A DNA stretch of 64,000 nucleotides from Solidesulfovibrio magneticus RS-1 (GTDB lineage: Bacteria; Desulfobacterota; Desulfovibrionia; Desulfovibrionales; Desulfovibrionaceae): assembly GCF_000010665.1 (NCBI RefSeq), contig NC_012796.1:2571501-2635500 (forward strand), written 5' to 3'. Below the pieces are notes generated by a model. The model searched no databases. It saw nothing but the letters and a program-made list of their open reading frames with translations, and was not told where the DNA came from. The position numbers and the translations under genes were made by a program. This document shows positions 7,985-16,241 of this stretch, piece by piece (positions within the stretch are counted from its first letter, which is position 1; each line of letters starts with the position of its first letter).

Positions 7985-8893
7985 ATGCCCGTCCAAGACA
8001 AGTCCTCGGATCTGCCCCGACACAGCCAGCCTGCCACAGCCAAGGCTGAAGGACGGCTTCCTGGTTCCGACGCCGCAACCGCCCTGCGCCTGCCCTTGCT
8101 CGGCGGCGTCCTGGCCCTTTGCGCCAGCTACCGCACCCAACGTTTTTCCCGCCATGTCCATGAAGAATACGCCCTGGGCCGCATCGAAGCCGGGGCCTTG
8201 AGCTTCCGTTACCGGGGCGCCCGGGTGGTGGCTCCGGCCGGCAGCCTGTCCCTGGCCCAGCCGGGCGTGCCACACGACGGCGGACCGGCCGTGCCCGAAG
8301 GCTGGCGCTACCACATGCTCTATCTCCCGCCGACGGCCCTGGCCCAAGCCCTGCCGGCCGGCGCGAGCCTGCCGCACTTTCGCCCCGGCGTTATTGAGGA
8401 CGCCGCCCTGGCCGACCTGTTCGGCCGTGTCCATGGCCTGCTCATGACGCCCCAGGCCCCGAGCCTGGCCAAACAGACGCGTCTGCTCGCCCTGCTGGCC
8501 GCCTGGATCGCCCGCCACGGCGACGACCATCCGGCCGCCCCGCCCATCGGCCGGGAACCGGGAGCCGTGGGCCAGACACTGGCCATCCTGGCCGAGCGCT
8601 TTGCCGAAGATGTGCGCCTGGAGGAACTGGCCGCCGCGACCGGCCTGTCCCCCTGGCATCTGGCCCGGGCCGTGACCCGCCATACCGGACTGCCGCCCCA
8701 TGCCCATCTGCTGGAGTACCGCTGCCGGGCCGCCCGGGATCGCCTGACCGGACCGGAATCCCTGGCCGACATCGCCCTGGCCGTGGGTTTTGCCGACCAA
8801 AGCCACCTGACCCGGGTTTTCCGTGCCCGGTTCGGCCTGCCTCCCGGAGCCTGGCGCAAGATCGTTCAAGAAAAGCACCGCCGTCCCCGTTAG
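7985..8893 (+). CDS. AraC-family transcriptional regulator
   Basis: The 302-residue protein has an N-terminal cupin-like sensor domain (AraC_binding type; RHVHEEYALGRIEAGALSF near residue 55) and a C-terminal pair of helix-turn-helix motifs: LEELAAATGLSPWHLARAV and LADIALAVGFADQSHLTRVF, ending in the usual FGLPPGAWR. Such proteins generally control an adjacent gene, here the EamA transporter 34 bp downstream on the same strand. The effector is unknown; amino-acid or small-metabolite export is a guess from homologous pairs. Confidence 0.93.
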   Translation: MPVQDKSSDLPRHSQPATAKAEGRLPGSDAATALRLPLLGGVLALCASYRTQRFSRHVHEEYALGRIEAGALSFRYRGARVVAPAGSLSLAQPGVPHDGGPAVPEGWRYHMLYLPPTALAQALPAGASLPHFRPGVIEDAALADLFGRVHGLLMTPQAPSLAKQTRLLALLAAWIARHGDDHPAAPPIGREPGAVGQTLAILAERFAEDVRLEELAAATGLSPWHLARAVTRHTGLPPHAHLLEYRCRAARDRLTGPESLADIALAVGFADQSHLTRVFRARFGLPPGAWRKIVQEKHRRPR

Positions 8894-8927
8894 CTTCCGC
8901 CATCCTGACGATGGCGGAGGTTTTGCC

Positions 8928-9845
8928 ATGTCTTCCCGCATAAAAGCGGTCGCGTCCCTGATCGCGGCCATGGTCCTGGTCGGCTCGTCCGTGGCCGTGG
9001 GCCGCTCCATGACGGCCGCGCTGCCGCTGTCCTTTGCTTCCCTGGCCCGGTTCGTCCTGGCTAGCCTGGTGCTCGTACCCCTGGTGGTAGTCGTCGAGGG
9101 ACGCTTTCCCCGGGTGTCGCGGCGCACCTTTTACGCCTTGTTGGCCCAGGCTGCTTGCGGCTCCTTTGCCTTCACGGCCTGCCTGCTCTCGGGCCTTAAG
9201 TTGACCGGAGCCGCCTCGGCCGGGGTCACGGCCGCGGCCACGCCGGCCGTTGTCACGCTCCTTGGGGCCATCTGTTTCAAGGAAATCCCTGGCCGTTTGG
9301 CCCTGGCCGGCATCGGCTGCGTCACGGCCGGGCTGGCGGTCCTGGGTCTCGCGTCCGGTGGGCCGGTCATCGGCCCGGCTCCCTTCTGGGGCAACGCCCT
9401 GGTGCTTCTGGCCGTGTGCTTCGAGGCGGTGTTTTTGCTCCTGCGCCGCACCGTGCGCGAGCCGCTGTCCCCCCTGGCCGCCGCCATGTGGGTGTCGCTT
9501 CTGGGCGGACTCTTCTTTCTTGTCCCCGGCGTCTGCGAGGCCCTGACCCTGGACCTCGGCCATATCCCGCCACGCGCCGTGGGCGAGGTCGTCTACTACG
9601 GCCTGGGGGTCACGGCGGCGGCCTACATGTTCTGGTTTTACGGCGTGGTGCGGGTGGATGCGGCCACGGCCGGCGTGGCCTGCGGCGTCATGCCCGTGGC
9701 CGCCCTGGCCTGTGCCGCGCTGTGGTGCGGGGAAACCATTGGCTGGCGGGAAATGGCCGGCTGCGCCGGGGTGTTGGCCGGCATTCTGTGCCTGGCCGGC
9801 GGAGCGCGAAAAAAAAACGGGGCGGTCCGGGATTCGCATCCCTGA
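8928..9845 (+). CDS. EamA/DMT-superfamily transporter
   Basis: This 305-residue inner-membrane protein has ten predicted hydrophobic segments arranged as two EamA repeats, the standard drug/metabolite transporter layout (RhaT/YdcZ relatives). The start ATG is set by GGAGG at 8916-8920; the longer frame from 8823 overlaps the regulator gene and lacks hydrophobic content. The first repeat ends near LASGGPVIGPAPFWGNALVL. Its last 28 bp, including the stop codon, lie inside a terminator hairpin that serves the convergent SPOR gene. Likely role: export of an amino acid or similar solute under control of the AraC protein. Confidence 0.9.
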   Translation: MSSRIKAVASLIAAMVLVGSSVAVGRSMTAALPLSFASLARFVLASLVLVPLVVVVEGRFPRVSRRTFYALLAQAACGSFAFTACLLSGLKLTGAASAGVTAAATPAVVTLLGAICFKEIPGRLALAGIGCVTAGLAVLGLASGGPVIGPAPFWGNALVLLAVCFEAVFLLLRRTVREPLSPLAAAMWVSLLGGLFFLVPGVCEALTLDLGHIPPRAVGEVVYYGLGVTAAAYMFWFYGVVRVDAATAGVACGVMPVAALACAALWCGETIGWREMAGCAGVLAGILCLAGGARKKNGAVRDSHP

Positions 9846-9853
9846 CCGCCCCG
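9809..9853 (-). terminator. Strong terminator for the SPOR gene, embedded in the EamA 3' end
   Basis: CGGGGCGGTC (9818-9827) pairs perfectly with GACCGCCCCG (9844-9853), and an inner GGGAT/ATCCC extends the stem after one mismatch. Nine A residues at 9809-9817 become nine U in the minus-strand transcript. The element overlaps the last codons of the plus-strand transporter gene, which therefore encode a Lys-rich tail (RKKNG). Confidence 0.92.
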
Positions 9854-9883
9854 GAAAAAGCGTCCATGGTGGCCCCGGCGGGC

Positions 9884-10843
9884 TTATGATCCGCCGGCCT
9901 TGGGCGGCGGCGGCACGTAGCCGTCGGGCAGGGGCGGGGCCGGCTCGACAATGGGCGGCGGGATGTTACCCGAGGGCTTGGGCGACGGAGCCTTGGCCGT
10001 GCCCGTGGCGGCCGGGGCCGTTTTGGCCGACCCGGCCGCGCCGGACTTGGGCGCGCCGCCCCGGTCCAGGGGCCGCTCCTCGGTCAGGTGCGGTTCGGTG
10101 ACGCCGGCGGCGAAAAGCTCGCCCTCAAGCTCGGCCCGGTTGCCTTCCTTGACGGCGTAGACCTTGAAAAACGTCTTGTTGTTGAGCTTGCCCTGGTCGA
10201 TGCGGGTGGAAAACCCGCGCGACTCCAGGGCGTTCATGAGCTCCGAGGCTTTTTCCTTGTGGGCGAATGAACCGGCCATGAAGGTAAACGTCGCCCGGTC
10301 CGACGGCGCGCCGGCCGGTTCTTCCGAAGCCGGGCCGGCCGGTTCGGGCATGGGAGCAGGACGCGCGGCGGCAGGCGCGGCCATCGCCGCAGCCTGCCCG
10401 CTGGCGGCCGCGGGAGCGCCGGAATAACCAGCCTGGGACGCGGCGGCCTGTTCGGCCTCGGCCGCACCGGGCTTGAAGGGCTTGGGCGCGAAACGGGGGT
10501 CGGTCACGGTCGGGGCCGGCTCCACCACGGGCGGCGCGATGGTCCGTCCCGTCCCGCCCGAGGCAGCCGGCATGGCCGGCGCGGCGGCAGCCGGTGCCGC
10601 CTGGGCCGGAAGCGGCCGGGAAGCGACCGGCGCGGGCGGTGGCGGTGGGGCATACGGAGCCGGAGTGTAGGCCGGGGGCGGCGGAGGCGGCGGTGTGGCG
10701 GACTGGCGCGGCCAGCCCGTGTCGGTAGGAGATTCGGGAGCCTGTTGCCCCCAGATCTCCTTTTCGAAATCCTTGTTGTTGGAAGCGCAGCCAGACAGGC
10801 CAAAGGCCAGCAGGAGCGCCGCGATAGGTATACGACGGTTCAA
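9884..10843 (-). CDS. SPOR-domain lipoprotein with Pro/Ala-rich linker
   Basis: A lipoprotein signal (lipobox LSGC) is followed by about 170 residues rich in Pro and Ala, then a SPOR domain (ATFTFMAGSFAHKEKASELM to about residue 265) and another Pro-rich tail. SPOR domains bind denuded glycan strands at division sites. The start codon is an unusual TTG (10841-10843), supported by GGGAGGAG five bases upstream. The total of 319 residues is dominated by linker sequence. It is the last of the minus-strand genes here and ends at the embedded terminator. Role: probably cell-wall binding or division, inferred from the domain alone. Confidence 0.88.
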   Translation of the reverse strand: MNRRIPIAALLLAFGLSGCASNNKDFEKEIWGQQAPESPTDTGWPRQSATPPPPPPPAYTPAPYAPPPPPAPVASRPLPAQAAPAAAAPAMPAASGGTGRTIAPPVVEPAPTVTDPRFAPKPFKPGAAEAEQAAASQAGYSGAPAAASGQAAAMAAPAAARPAPMPEPAGPASEEPAGAPSDRATFTFMAGSFAHKEKASELMNALESRGFSTRIDQGKLNNKTFFKVYAVKEGNRAELEGELFAAGVTEPHLTEERPLDRGGAPKSGAAGSAKTAPAATGTAKAPSPKPSGNIPPPIVEPAPPLPDGYVPPPPKAGGS

Positions 10844-10884
10844 GGGGACTCCTCCCTGATAAGGACGAAGCCGGCAGGGCCGCG

Positions 10885-11256
10885 TCAGCAGATGCCCGCC
10901 AACCGGCTCAAGGTTTCCCTGGCGGCGTTGAATCGGCCGATGGCCAGGGCCAGGGCTTCGGCGGTTTGCTGTCTGGCCGCCGTTTCCACGGCGGCCGCCG
11001 CTCGGCTGAGCGCCTCGGCGCCGATGGAGGCGGCGGAACTCTTGATGGTATGGGCCTGCAAGGCCACGCCGTCCAGGTCTCCCGAAGCATAGGCCGCATC
11101 TAGGAGGCTGCGCCTGCGGCTCACCTCATCCCAGATGCAGTCGAACACGCGCCGAAAGCCGTCGGCGTCCACACCCATATGGCGACGCGCGGCTTCAGGA
11201 TCAAACGTCGCCGGACGACGGGCGGCGGTTTCCCCATGTTCCTCGTCGGCTGCCAT
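10885..11256 (-). CDS. Stand-alone HPt phosphotransfer protein
   Basis: This small soluble protein of about 123 residues is made of one four-helix HPt domain. The phosphorylatable histidine is H69 in QAHTIKSSAASIGA, the classic HPt motif. The internal ATG at 11256 is preferred, because AAGGA sits nine bases upstream; an ATG at 11265 overlaps that ribosome site. HPt proteins relay phosphate between a hybrid kinase and a response regulator. No hybrid kinase is next to it; the nearest is the large one at 20093-24232, which lacks its own HPt domain. A functional link between them is only a suggestion. Confidence 0.88.
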   Translation of the reverse strand: MAADEEHGETAARRPATFDPEAARRHMGVDADGFRRVFDCIWDEVSRRRSLLDAAYASGDLDGVALQAHTIKSSAASIGAEALSRAAAAVETAARQQTAEALALAIGRFNAARETLSRLAGIC

Positions 11257-11278
11257 AAACGTCATTCCTTGGGCATGT

Positions 11279-12052
11279 TCAGTCGAGAAACACCACTTCG
11301 GTGCCGACGTCGATCAACTTGGCCATGTCCTTGCCCTCGTCGTTGCGCATGCGGATGCAGCCGCTGGTGACGGGCCGGCCGATGGAGTTGGGATTGTTGT
11401 TGCCGTGGATGCGAAAACCGTAGCCATGGGACAGGATGATCTTGAACGGTCCCATGGGATTGTCCTTGACCCCGGGGCCAACGTATTCGGGCAGGGGTTT
11501 GCCTTTTTTAAGCGCCCGTTCCTTCATGGCCGGCGTGGGCCGCCAGGAAGGCTCGAAACTGATGCCCGTGACCACGCCCCAGCCCTGGGGCGCTTCCATG
11601 TCCCGGCCCGGCACGGCCACCACGTAGCTTCGGGCCAGATGGCGCGATCCATCAGGCAGATTTTCATAGAGGAAAAGCTTGCGCTGGGACAGATGGACCT
11701 CGATGGAATAATGATTCTTGCGGGCATTGTAGGCGGCGGCGTCTTCCGGGGCCACGGGTTCGCCGGTGGTCTGGGACGGGGCCAGGGTGGCCAGGAAGCG
11801 GTCCAACCCGCCGCCGTCGGCCACCGGCGCATAGGCCATGGCGGGCGCGGAGGCGGCCGGTTTTACCGCAACCGGCGCGGCCGAGGGTTTGGCCGCCGCT
11901 TTGGCGACAGGCTCCTGGGTTGATGTCCCGGTAGTCCCCTGCACAAACGCCACTTCCTTGGGACGCATTGCCTCAGTGGGCTGTTCCGTCGCCCCGCACG
12001 GCGTCGCGGCCGCCAAAGCCAGCGCCGCGATCCCGAAAATCCATCCCCGCAT
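11279..12052 (-). CDS. L,D-transpeptidase (YkuD domain), exported
   Basis: A signal peptide (GIAALALAAATPCGA) precedes a linker and a YkuD catalytic domain starting near NHYSIEVHLSQRKLFLYEN. The active-site region reads FRIHGNNNPNSIGRPVTSGC and then IRM, with the conserved His and catalytic Cys of the H-x(n)-[ST]-x-G-C-[IV]-R signature. The enzyme forms 3-3 cross-links in peptidoglycan or anchors proteins to it. Length is 257 residues from the ATG at 12052, which has GGAGG nine bases upstream; an upstream ATG at 12061 directly abuts the ribosome site. It precedes the HPt and SPOR genes, a cell-envelope cluster. Confidence 0.92.
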   Translation of the reverse strand: MRGWIFGIAALALAAATPCGATEQPTEAMRPKEVAFVQGTTGTSTQEPVAKAAAKPSAAPVAVKPAASAPAMAYAPVADGGGLDRFLATLAPSQTTGEPVAPEDAAAYNARKNHYSIEVHLSQRKLFLYENLPDGSRHLARSYVVAVPGRDMEAPQGWGVVTGISFEPSWRPTPAMKERALKKGKPLPEYVGPGVKDNPMGPFKIILSHGYGFRIHGNNNPNSIGRPVTSGCIRMRNDEGKDMAKLIDVGTEVVFLD

Positions 12053-12134
12053 CGTTCCCATCCTCCGACGCATCCAGTCGCCCGCACTGTCCGGCCTTGC
12101 CATAAACCGTCCGTCCCGACAAGCCCAAACGGAA

Positions 12135-13049
12135 TCAAGCGGTTTTATACCGCACCAGCGGTCGCCGCCGGCCGGCCGGCCGGGCATAGGCCACGGCCGG
12201 CCAGCCCAGGGCCAAAACGGCATGGACGGTTTCCTCTCGAGGCAACCCCGCCGCCGCCTTGACCCGCTTGTCGTGACGCATGGCCTCAACAGCGTAGCCG
12301 ATAAGGCAGGAGCCAAGCCCCAGGCAGTGGGCGGCCAAAAGCATGTTGCCCGTGGCCAACAGCGCATCCTCGGCCGGACAGCTTGCCCCGGGTCTGGAGC
12401 CGACCACCACCACGGCCGTGGCCCCGTGAAAAAGCCGGTCCGTGCGGTCGCGCTCCCAGGCGGCCAACGCCTCGGCCACCGACGCATAATGCTCGCGGTA
12501 GTAGTCTTCCAGCTCCCGGCGACCCAGGAGGGCGTAGCCTTTGCGCACGAGCCGATTGGCGGCCAGGCGATTGACGCGGCCGAAAAAGCCGGCCACGGCC
12601 TGGCCCAGGCTCATGACCGCCGCCCGGGTGGCCAGCACCGTGAAGGTCCAGGCCTGGGAATTGGTGCCCGACGGCGCGGTGATTCCGGCGCGAATCACAT
12701 CCTCAATGACGGGGCCGGGCACGGGGCGCTCCAGATAGCGCCGGCAGGAACGCCGGGAGCGCATAATGTCGACCAGCCGGCCGGCCTGGCAGCCGCCCGG
12801 GGCGATCTGCTCGCCAGAGGGCTCGATGACGTCGTAGGCCTGGGCCCAGGGATCGTCGCCGGGAATGGTCAGGGCGCACTGGGGACACACGGCCCGGCAC
12901 TGGCCGCAGCCGATGCAGCCGGCCCCGGCCACCACCACCAGGCCGTCGCCCAGGGACAACACCCCGGACGGACAGACCGTCACGCACTCCCCGCAGCCCA
13001 CGCAGGCGGCGGCGTCCAGTATCGGCGAATCACTCCCCATGCGAACCAT
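12135..13049 (-). CDS. Nitroreductase with N-terminal 2x[4Fe-4S] ferredoxin domain
   Basis: The first 60 residues hold two CxxCxxCxxxCP clusters (CVGCGECVTVCP and CIGCGQCRAVCP), a bacterial ferredoxin module. Residues from about 85 are a nitroreductase-family FMN fold, with RRSCRRYLERPV, APSGTNSQAW and GLGSCLIGY typical of the family. The fusion suggests electrons from a low-potential donor are passed through the Fe-S clusters to FMN. Fused proteins of this kind are common in anaerobes. The substrate is unknown. Starts at 13049 or 13040 are both possible; neither has a strong ribosome site. Confidence 0.9.
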   Translation of the reverse strand: MVRMGSDSPILDAAACVGCGECVTVCPSGVLSLGDGLVVVAGAGCIGCGQCRAVCPQCALTIPGDDPWAQAYDVIEPSGEQIAPGGCQAGRLVDIMRSRRSCRRYLERPVPGPVIEDVIRAGITAPSGTNSQAWTFTVLATRAAVMSLGQAVAGFFGRVNRLAANRLVRKGYALLGRRELEDYYREHYASVAEALAAWERDRTDRLFHGATAVVVVGSRPGASCPAEDALLATGNMLLAAHCLGLGSCLIGYAVEAMRHDKRVKAAAGLPREETVHAVLALGWPAVAYARPAGRRRPLVRYKTA

Positions 13050-13067
13050 GCCTTTTTTTTGCGAAAA

Positions 13068-13796
13068 CTATTTCCGTCCCGCCTTGCGAGACGTCGCGCC
13101 GGCCTCAGGAGAACCGGCCTCGGTCCCGGGGGCGCGCGGCAGGCGGCGGGCGGCCACGAACCAGCGTTCGTAATCCGTGCCGGAAAGCTTGTCCACGCCC
13201 ACGCCGCCACGCCTAGGACTGGAATGGAGCATCCGGCCGCTGCCGAGATAGATGCCGACATGGCTGATGCCGACGTCCAGATTGGTGGCGAAAAAAAGCA
13301 GGTCGCCCGGGGCCAGTTCGGCCGTGGCCACGGCCGACCCCAGCCCGGCCTGGAGCCGGCTTTGCCGGGGCAGGGAGCAGCCGAAAATGGCGTAGACAGC
13401 CTTGGTCAGGCCCGAGCAGTCGATGCCGGCCGGGGTATCGCCGCCCAGACGGTAGGGCGCGCCCAGGTAAGGCTCGGCCGCGCGAAGGATGCGCTCCCCG
13501 ACTTCGGACAGCGGTCCCATGTCGGCCGGCAGCACAGCCCCCCGGGTGATCGGCGGCCCGCCCAGGGCGTTTTGCTCCCGCAGCGCCTTGACCAGGGCCT
13601 CATGGTCGGCCTTGGCCTCGCTGTCGTAGAGCGGTTTGTAGTGCTCGCTTAACTTGTTCGGACTCGTATGGAGCATGCCCAGGCTGTCTTCATAGCCGTA
13701 GACGGTGCGCGCCTGGGCCGGCAAGGCGGCCCAAAGCGACAGGCAGCAACAGGCCGCCGCCAGCAAGCGACGCGCGGCGAAAATGGGGCGGCGCAT
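13068..13796 (-). CDS. NlpC/P60 family cell-wall peptidase
   Basis: This exported 242-residue protein has an unusual Cys-rich signal peptide (AAACCCLSLWAALPAQA), a DUF4124-like N-terminal segment (ARTVYGYEDSLGMLHTSP) and an NlpC/P60 catalytic domain. The catalytic Cys is C127 in GIDCSGLTKAVY and the His is in ISHVGIYLGSGRMLH (H179 or H191). The enzyme would cut peptide stems of peptidoglycan. Its ATG overlaps the stop of the sensor kinase gene as ATGA, so kinase and hydrolase are translated together. The longer frame from 13886 is rejected, as it lacks a signal peptide at its start. Confidence 0.9.
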   Translation of the reverse strand: MRRPIFAARRLLAAACCCLSLWAALPAQARTVYGYEDSLGMLHTSPNKLSEHYKPLYDSEAKADHEALVKALREQNALGGPPITRGAVLPADMGPLSEVGERILRAAEPYLGAPYRLGGDTPAGIDCSGLTKAVYAIFGCSLPRQSRLQAGLGSAVATAELAPGDLLFFATNLDVGISHVGIYLGSGRMLHSSPRRGGVGVDKLSGTDYERWFVAARRLPRAPGTEAGSPEAGATSRKAGRK

Positions 13797-15148
13797 CAGC
13801 TGCCCCCGTAGACGAAGCGGCGGCCGTCGTCGATACGCAGGGTTTTGACGCATTCCCGTCGAAAGGCGCACAGCTCCTGGCCGCAACGGTCATGGACGCC
13901 CCAGGCGAAGCACGGGGCAAAGCCTTCGCGCTGCTGGATGGAGCGCACGGCGTCGATGGTGGTCAGCCCCGAGACGTCCAGGCCCAGTTCCCGGGCCTTG
14001 GTCATGAGTTCGCGCACGTCCAGGCCCATGGGACCATAAAAGGCCTCGCGCCCCAGGCCCGCCTCAGGGGTGTCGAAAAGCCGCACCGCCACCACCGCCC
14101 CACCGCCATCGCCCTGGCGCAGGTCGATTTCGCCGTTGTGTTCCAGCACGGCCTTGCGGGCCAGGGTCAGGCCGATGCCGGCTCCCCGGGCCTTGGTGGT
14201 GAAAAAGGGATCAAAGACAAACGAGCGCAGTTCAGGCCGCACCCCGGGTCCGTCGTCGGCGACGGTGAGTTGGCTGACGTCGTCGCGCCGGGCCAGATTG
14301 ATGGACACGCGCACGCGTTCATGGCCGGAAAATTCCACGGCATTCAGCAACACCTCGTCCAGGGCCAGGGAGAGCAAGGCCTCGTCAGCCACGATCTCCA
14401 CGTCTTCCAGGGAAATATGGCTCTCCAGACGTTTGTGGAGGCCTTCGGCGCTGCGGGCGGCCCGGGAAAGGGCCTCTTCCACCAGCCGGCCCAGGCGCAC
14501 GGCGGCAAACCGGGGGCTGCCAAGGGTCGACAGGCGCACCACCGCGCCGACCAGATCTTCCAGCCGCCGGGCTTCCTGGAAGATGATCTCGGGATATTCC
14601 ACGGGCAGGCGGCGTTCCTTGTGGTCGCGCAGGAGTTTGAGCGCGAAGCCGCCGATGGCCGCGGCCGGATTGCGCACCTGGTGGGCCACGGACAGGGCCA
14701 GGTTGTTGAGGCTCTCGATCATGTCGTGCTGGAGGCGGTTTTTTTCGCGAAGGGCGGCGTTTTCCCGCTCGCGGCTGCGATACAGCGCCGTGACGTCGTC
14801 AAAAAGGAGGGTGACGCCAATAGGCTTGCCGTCAACGCTCGGACAGGTGGCGGTCATGGAAAAGCGGCGCATCTCGCCGTCCGGGCGCTGGTAATCGGCC
14901 AGACACTGGCGGTAGGGCCGTCCGCTTTCCACGGCTTCGACGAGATTGCGATTAAACGATTCATTGGCCGGGGCGGGCAGAAGCAGCGTATGCCAATCGC
15001 ATCCCTCAAGGCTGGCTTCGGGCAGGCCAAGCAGATAGGCCGCCGAGGGACTGGCGGCGATGACCGTGCCGCGCGGACCGATGACGAGCAGGCCCACGGG
15101 TATGGTCTTGATGACGTTTTGAACGAGTATTTGTCTGACGCTTGGCAT
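13796..15148 (-). CDS. PAS sensor histidine kinase with Cys-rich C-terminal tail
   Basis: This soluble kinase of 450 residues has a PAS domain at about 8-120 (GLLVIGPRGTVIAASPSAAY), a short coiled region, a HisKA-like helix pair with the phosphoacceptor H156 in LALSVAHQVRNPAAAIGG, and an ATPase domain containing DDGPGV and FFTTKARGAGIGLTLA. After the ATPase domain comes an extra segment of about 80 residues with four close cysteines (CFAWGVHDRCGQELCAFRREC). This tail could bind a metal or Fe-S cluster. No membrane helices are seen. It is coupled to the NlpC/P60 gene downstream and follows a DsbA-like gene. No response regulator is adjacent. Confidence 0.9.
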   Translation of the reverse strand: MPSVRQILVQNVIKTIPVGLLVIGPRGTVIAASPSAAYLLGLPEASLEGCDWHTLLLPAPANESFNRNLVEAVESGRPYRQCLADYQRPDGEMRRFSMTATCPSVDGKPIGVTLLFDDVTALYRSRERENAALREKNRLQHDMIESLNNLALSVAHQVRNPAAAIGGFALKLLRDHKERRLPVEYPEIIFQEARRLEDLVGAVVRLSTLGSPRFAAVRLGRLVEEALSRAARSAEGLHKRLESHISLEDVEIVADEALLSLALDEVLLNAVEFSGHERVRVSINLARRDDVSQLTVADDGPGVRPELRSFVFDPFFTTKARGAGIGLTLARKAVLEHNGEIDLRQGDGGGAVVAVRLFDTPEAGLGREAFYGPMGLDVRELMTKARELGLDVSGLTTIDAVRSIQQREGFAPCFAWGVHDRCGQELCAFRRECVKTLRIDDGRRFVYGGS

Positions 15149-15190
15149 GGCGCTTCCCGGCCCCTTGGAGACGACTCATCCAAAGTAGGC

Positions 15191-15226
15191 CCGCTTCGGT
15201 CCGATGACAAGACCGGACCGAAGCGG
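15191..15226. other. 12-bp intergenic hairpin without T-run
   Basis: CCGCTTCGGTCC (15191-15202) is perfectly repeated inverted at 15215-15226. It lies between the dsbA-like gene and the kinase gene. There is no U-tract in either direction, so it may be an mRNA-stabilising hairpin or a weak attenuator rather than a clear terminator. Confidence 0.6.
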
Positions 15227-15252
15227 AGCGCAACACGAACGGGGGGAGGATC

Positions 15253-16032
15253 TTACTGGTTCTTGGCCGCAGCCGGGGTCTTGGCCGCCACGCCGACGAA
15301 TTCGTCAAAAACTTCGTAGGGAACGGCCCCACGCACCGGCGCGCCGTTTATGAGGAACACTGGAGTGCCTTCGAAACCGAAGTCCCGGGCTTCCTTGGTG
15401 TCGGCGGCGACCCGGTCGGCAAGCGCCTTGCTTTTGACGTCCTCGGCCAGCTTCTTGGCGTCCGCGCCGACTTCCTTGGCAATCGCGTCAAGGACTTCGT
15501 CGCCCTTCTCGGCCACGTCCTTTTGCCGAGCAAAGACCTTGTCCATGAAGTTCCAGGCCTTCTTGGCGTCCTGCTGGGCGATGGCCTCGAAATAGAGCGC
15601 GGCCCGCACGCTGTTTTTACCCGTGGCAAAGTGTTTGAACACCAGCCGGACGTCGTCAGGGCGTTTTTCCATCACGCTTTTGACGGTGCCCGAGGCCTGG
15701 CCGCAAAAGTGGCACAGGAAATCGGAATATTCCACGATGGTCACCGGGGCGTTTTGCGGACCAAGCGCAACCCGGCCGGCCTCCATGACCGGCGTGAGGG
15801 GCTTGGCCAGGGCCTGGCTGAAGCGCGCTCGCTCCAGGTCTTTCTGGCGCGCCCGGGCCGTGGTCTCGATGACTTCCAAAACGGCCGGACCCTGCTGGCG
15901 AATGGCCTCGACCACGATTTCAGGATGTTCGCGCAGCACCTTGCGAACCCGCTCCAGGTCGTCGTCGGCCGCGGCCGGCATGGCCGTAAGGCCAATAACG
16001 GCCAGCGCGACGAGCACTTTCCATTTGCCCAT
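15253..16032 (-). CDS. DsbA-like thioredoxin-fold protein, periplasmic
   Basis: A signal peptide (ALAVIGLTAMPAAA) is followed by a helical region of about 60 residues (DUF-like pre-domain seen in ScsC/Com1 relatives) and a DsbA-type thioredoxin fold. The redox motif is C107-H-F-C110 in YSDFLCHFCGQ, and the cis-Pro loop is EGTPVFLINGAPVRG. Residues between about 145 and 215 form the helical insert. Length is 259 residues, normal for the disulfide-exchange family PF13462/PF01323. It probably forms or isomerises disulfides in exported proteins. The ATG has GGAGGAAGC in front. No DsbB partner is nearby. Confidence 0.9.
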   Translation of the reverse strand: MGKWKVLVALAVIGLTAMPAAADDDLERVRKVLREHPEIVVEAIRQQGPAVLEVIETTARARQKDLERARFSQALAKPLTPVMEAGRVALGPQNAPVTIVEYSDFLCHFCGQASGTVKSVMEKRPDDVRLVFKHFATGKNSVRAALYFEAIAQQDAKKAWNFMDKVFARQKDVAEKGDEVLDAIAKEVGADAKKLAEDVKSKALADRVAADTKEARDFGFEGTPVFLINGAPVRGAVPYEVFDEFVGVAAKTPAAAKNQ

Positions 16033-16151
16033 GCTTCCTCCAGATAGCGCGCCGTGACAGCGCTTTCGATGCCGCCCGTCATAGACCCTTTCGCCCGGGC
16101 TGTCATCCGTTGCCCATCGACGCCACGCGGGGCACGTGGTAGGCTGGCGCC

Positions 16152-16241
16152 ATGGAATGGCTTATTCTCCTGGCCGCGCTGGTGGCCGGCCTATTCGCCT
16201 TTTGCCTCAGCGGGGCCAAGCAGCAGCCCGGCGGAACCTGA
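16152..16241 (+). CDS. Candidate 29-residue single-span membrane peptide
   Basis: In the 299-bp gap between two divergent genes lies a short frame with an ATG and a TGA stop. Its product begins MEWLILLAALVAGLFAFCLS and ends in a short polar tail with Lys, two Gln and two Gly, which is exactly the composition of a small one-helix membrane protein. The ribosome site is weak (GTAGG, eight bases upstream). It lies 90 bp before a rhodanese lipoprotein gene on the same strand. No family was recognised. Chance cannot be excluded for so short a frame. Confidence 0.35.
   Translation: MEWLILLAALVAGLFAFCLSGAKQQPGGT

Noticed and set aside
9819-9853. tRNA-like sequence around GGGATTCGCATCCC
   Set aside because: The stem resembles a T-arm at first sight but it is the inner part of a long terminator hairpin and no cloverleaf can be built around it.
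11838-13652. Plus-strand open frame of 604 codons
   Set aside because: It runs antisense through the L,D-transpeptidase, ferredoxin-nitroreductase and NlpC/P60 genes. Its product is Gly/Ala/Arg/His-rich without domains, the usual look of an antisense shadow in GC-rich DNA.
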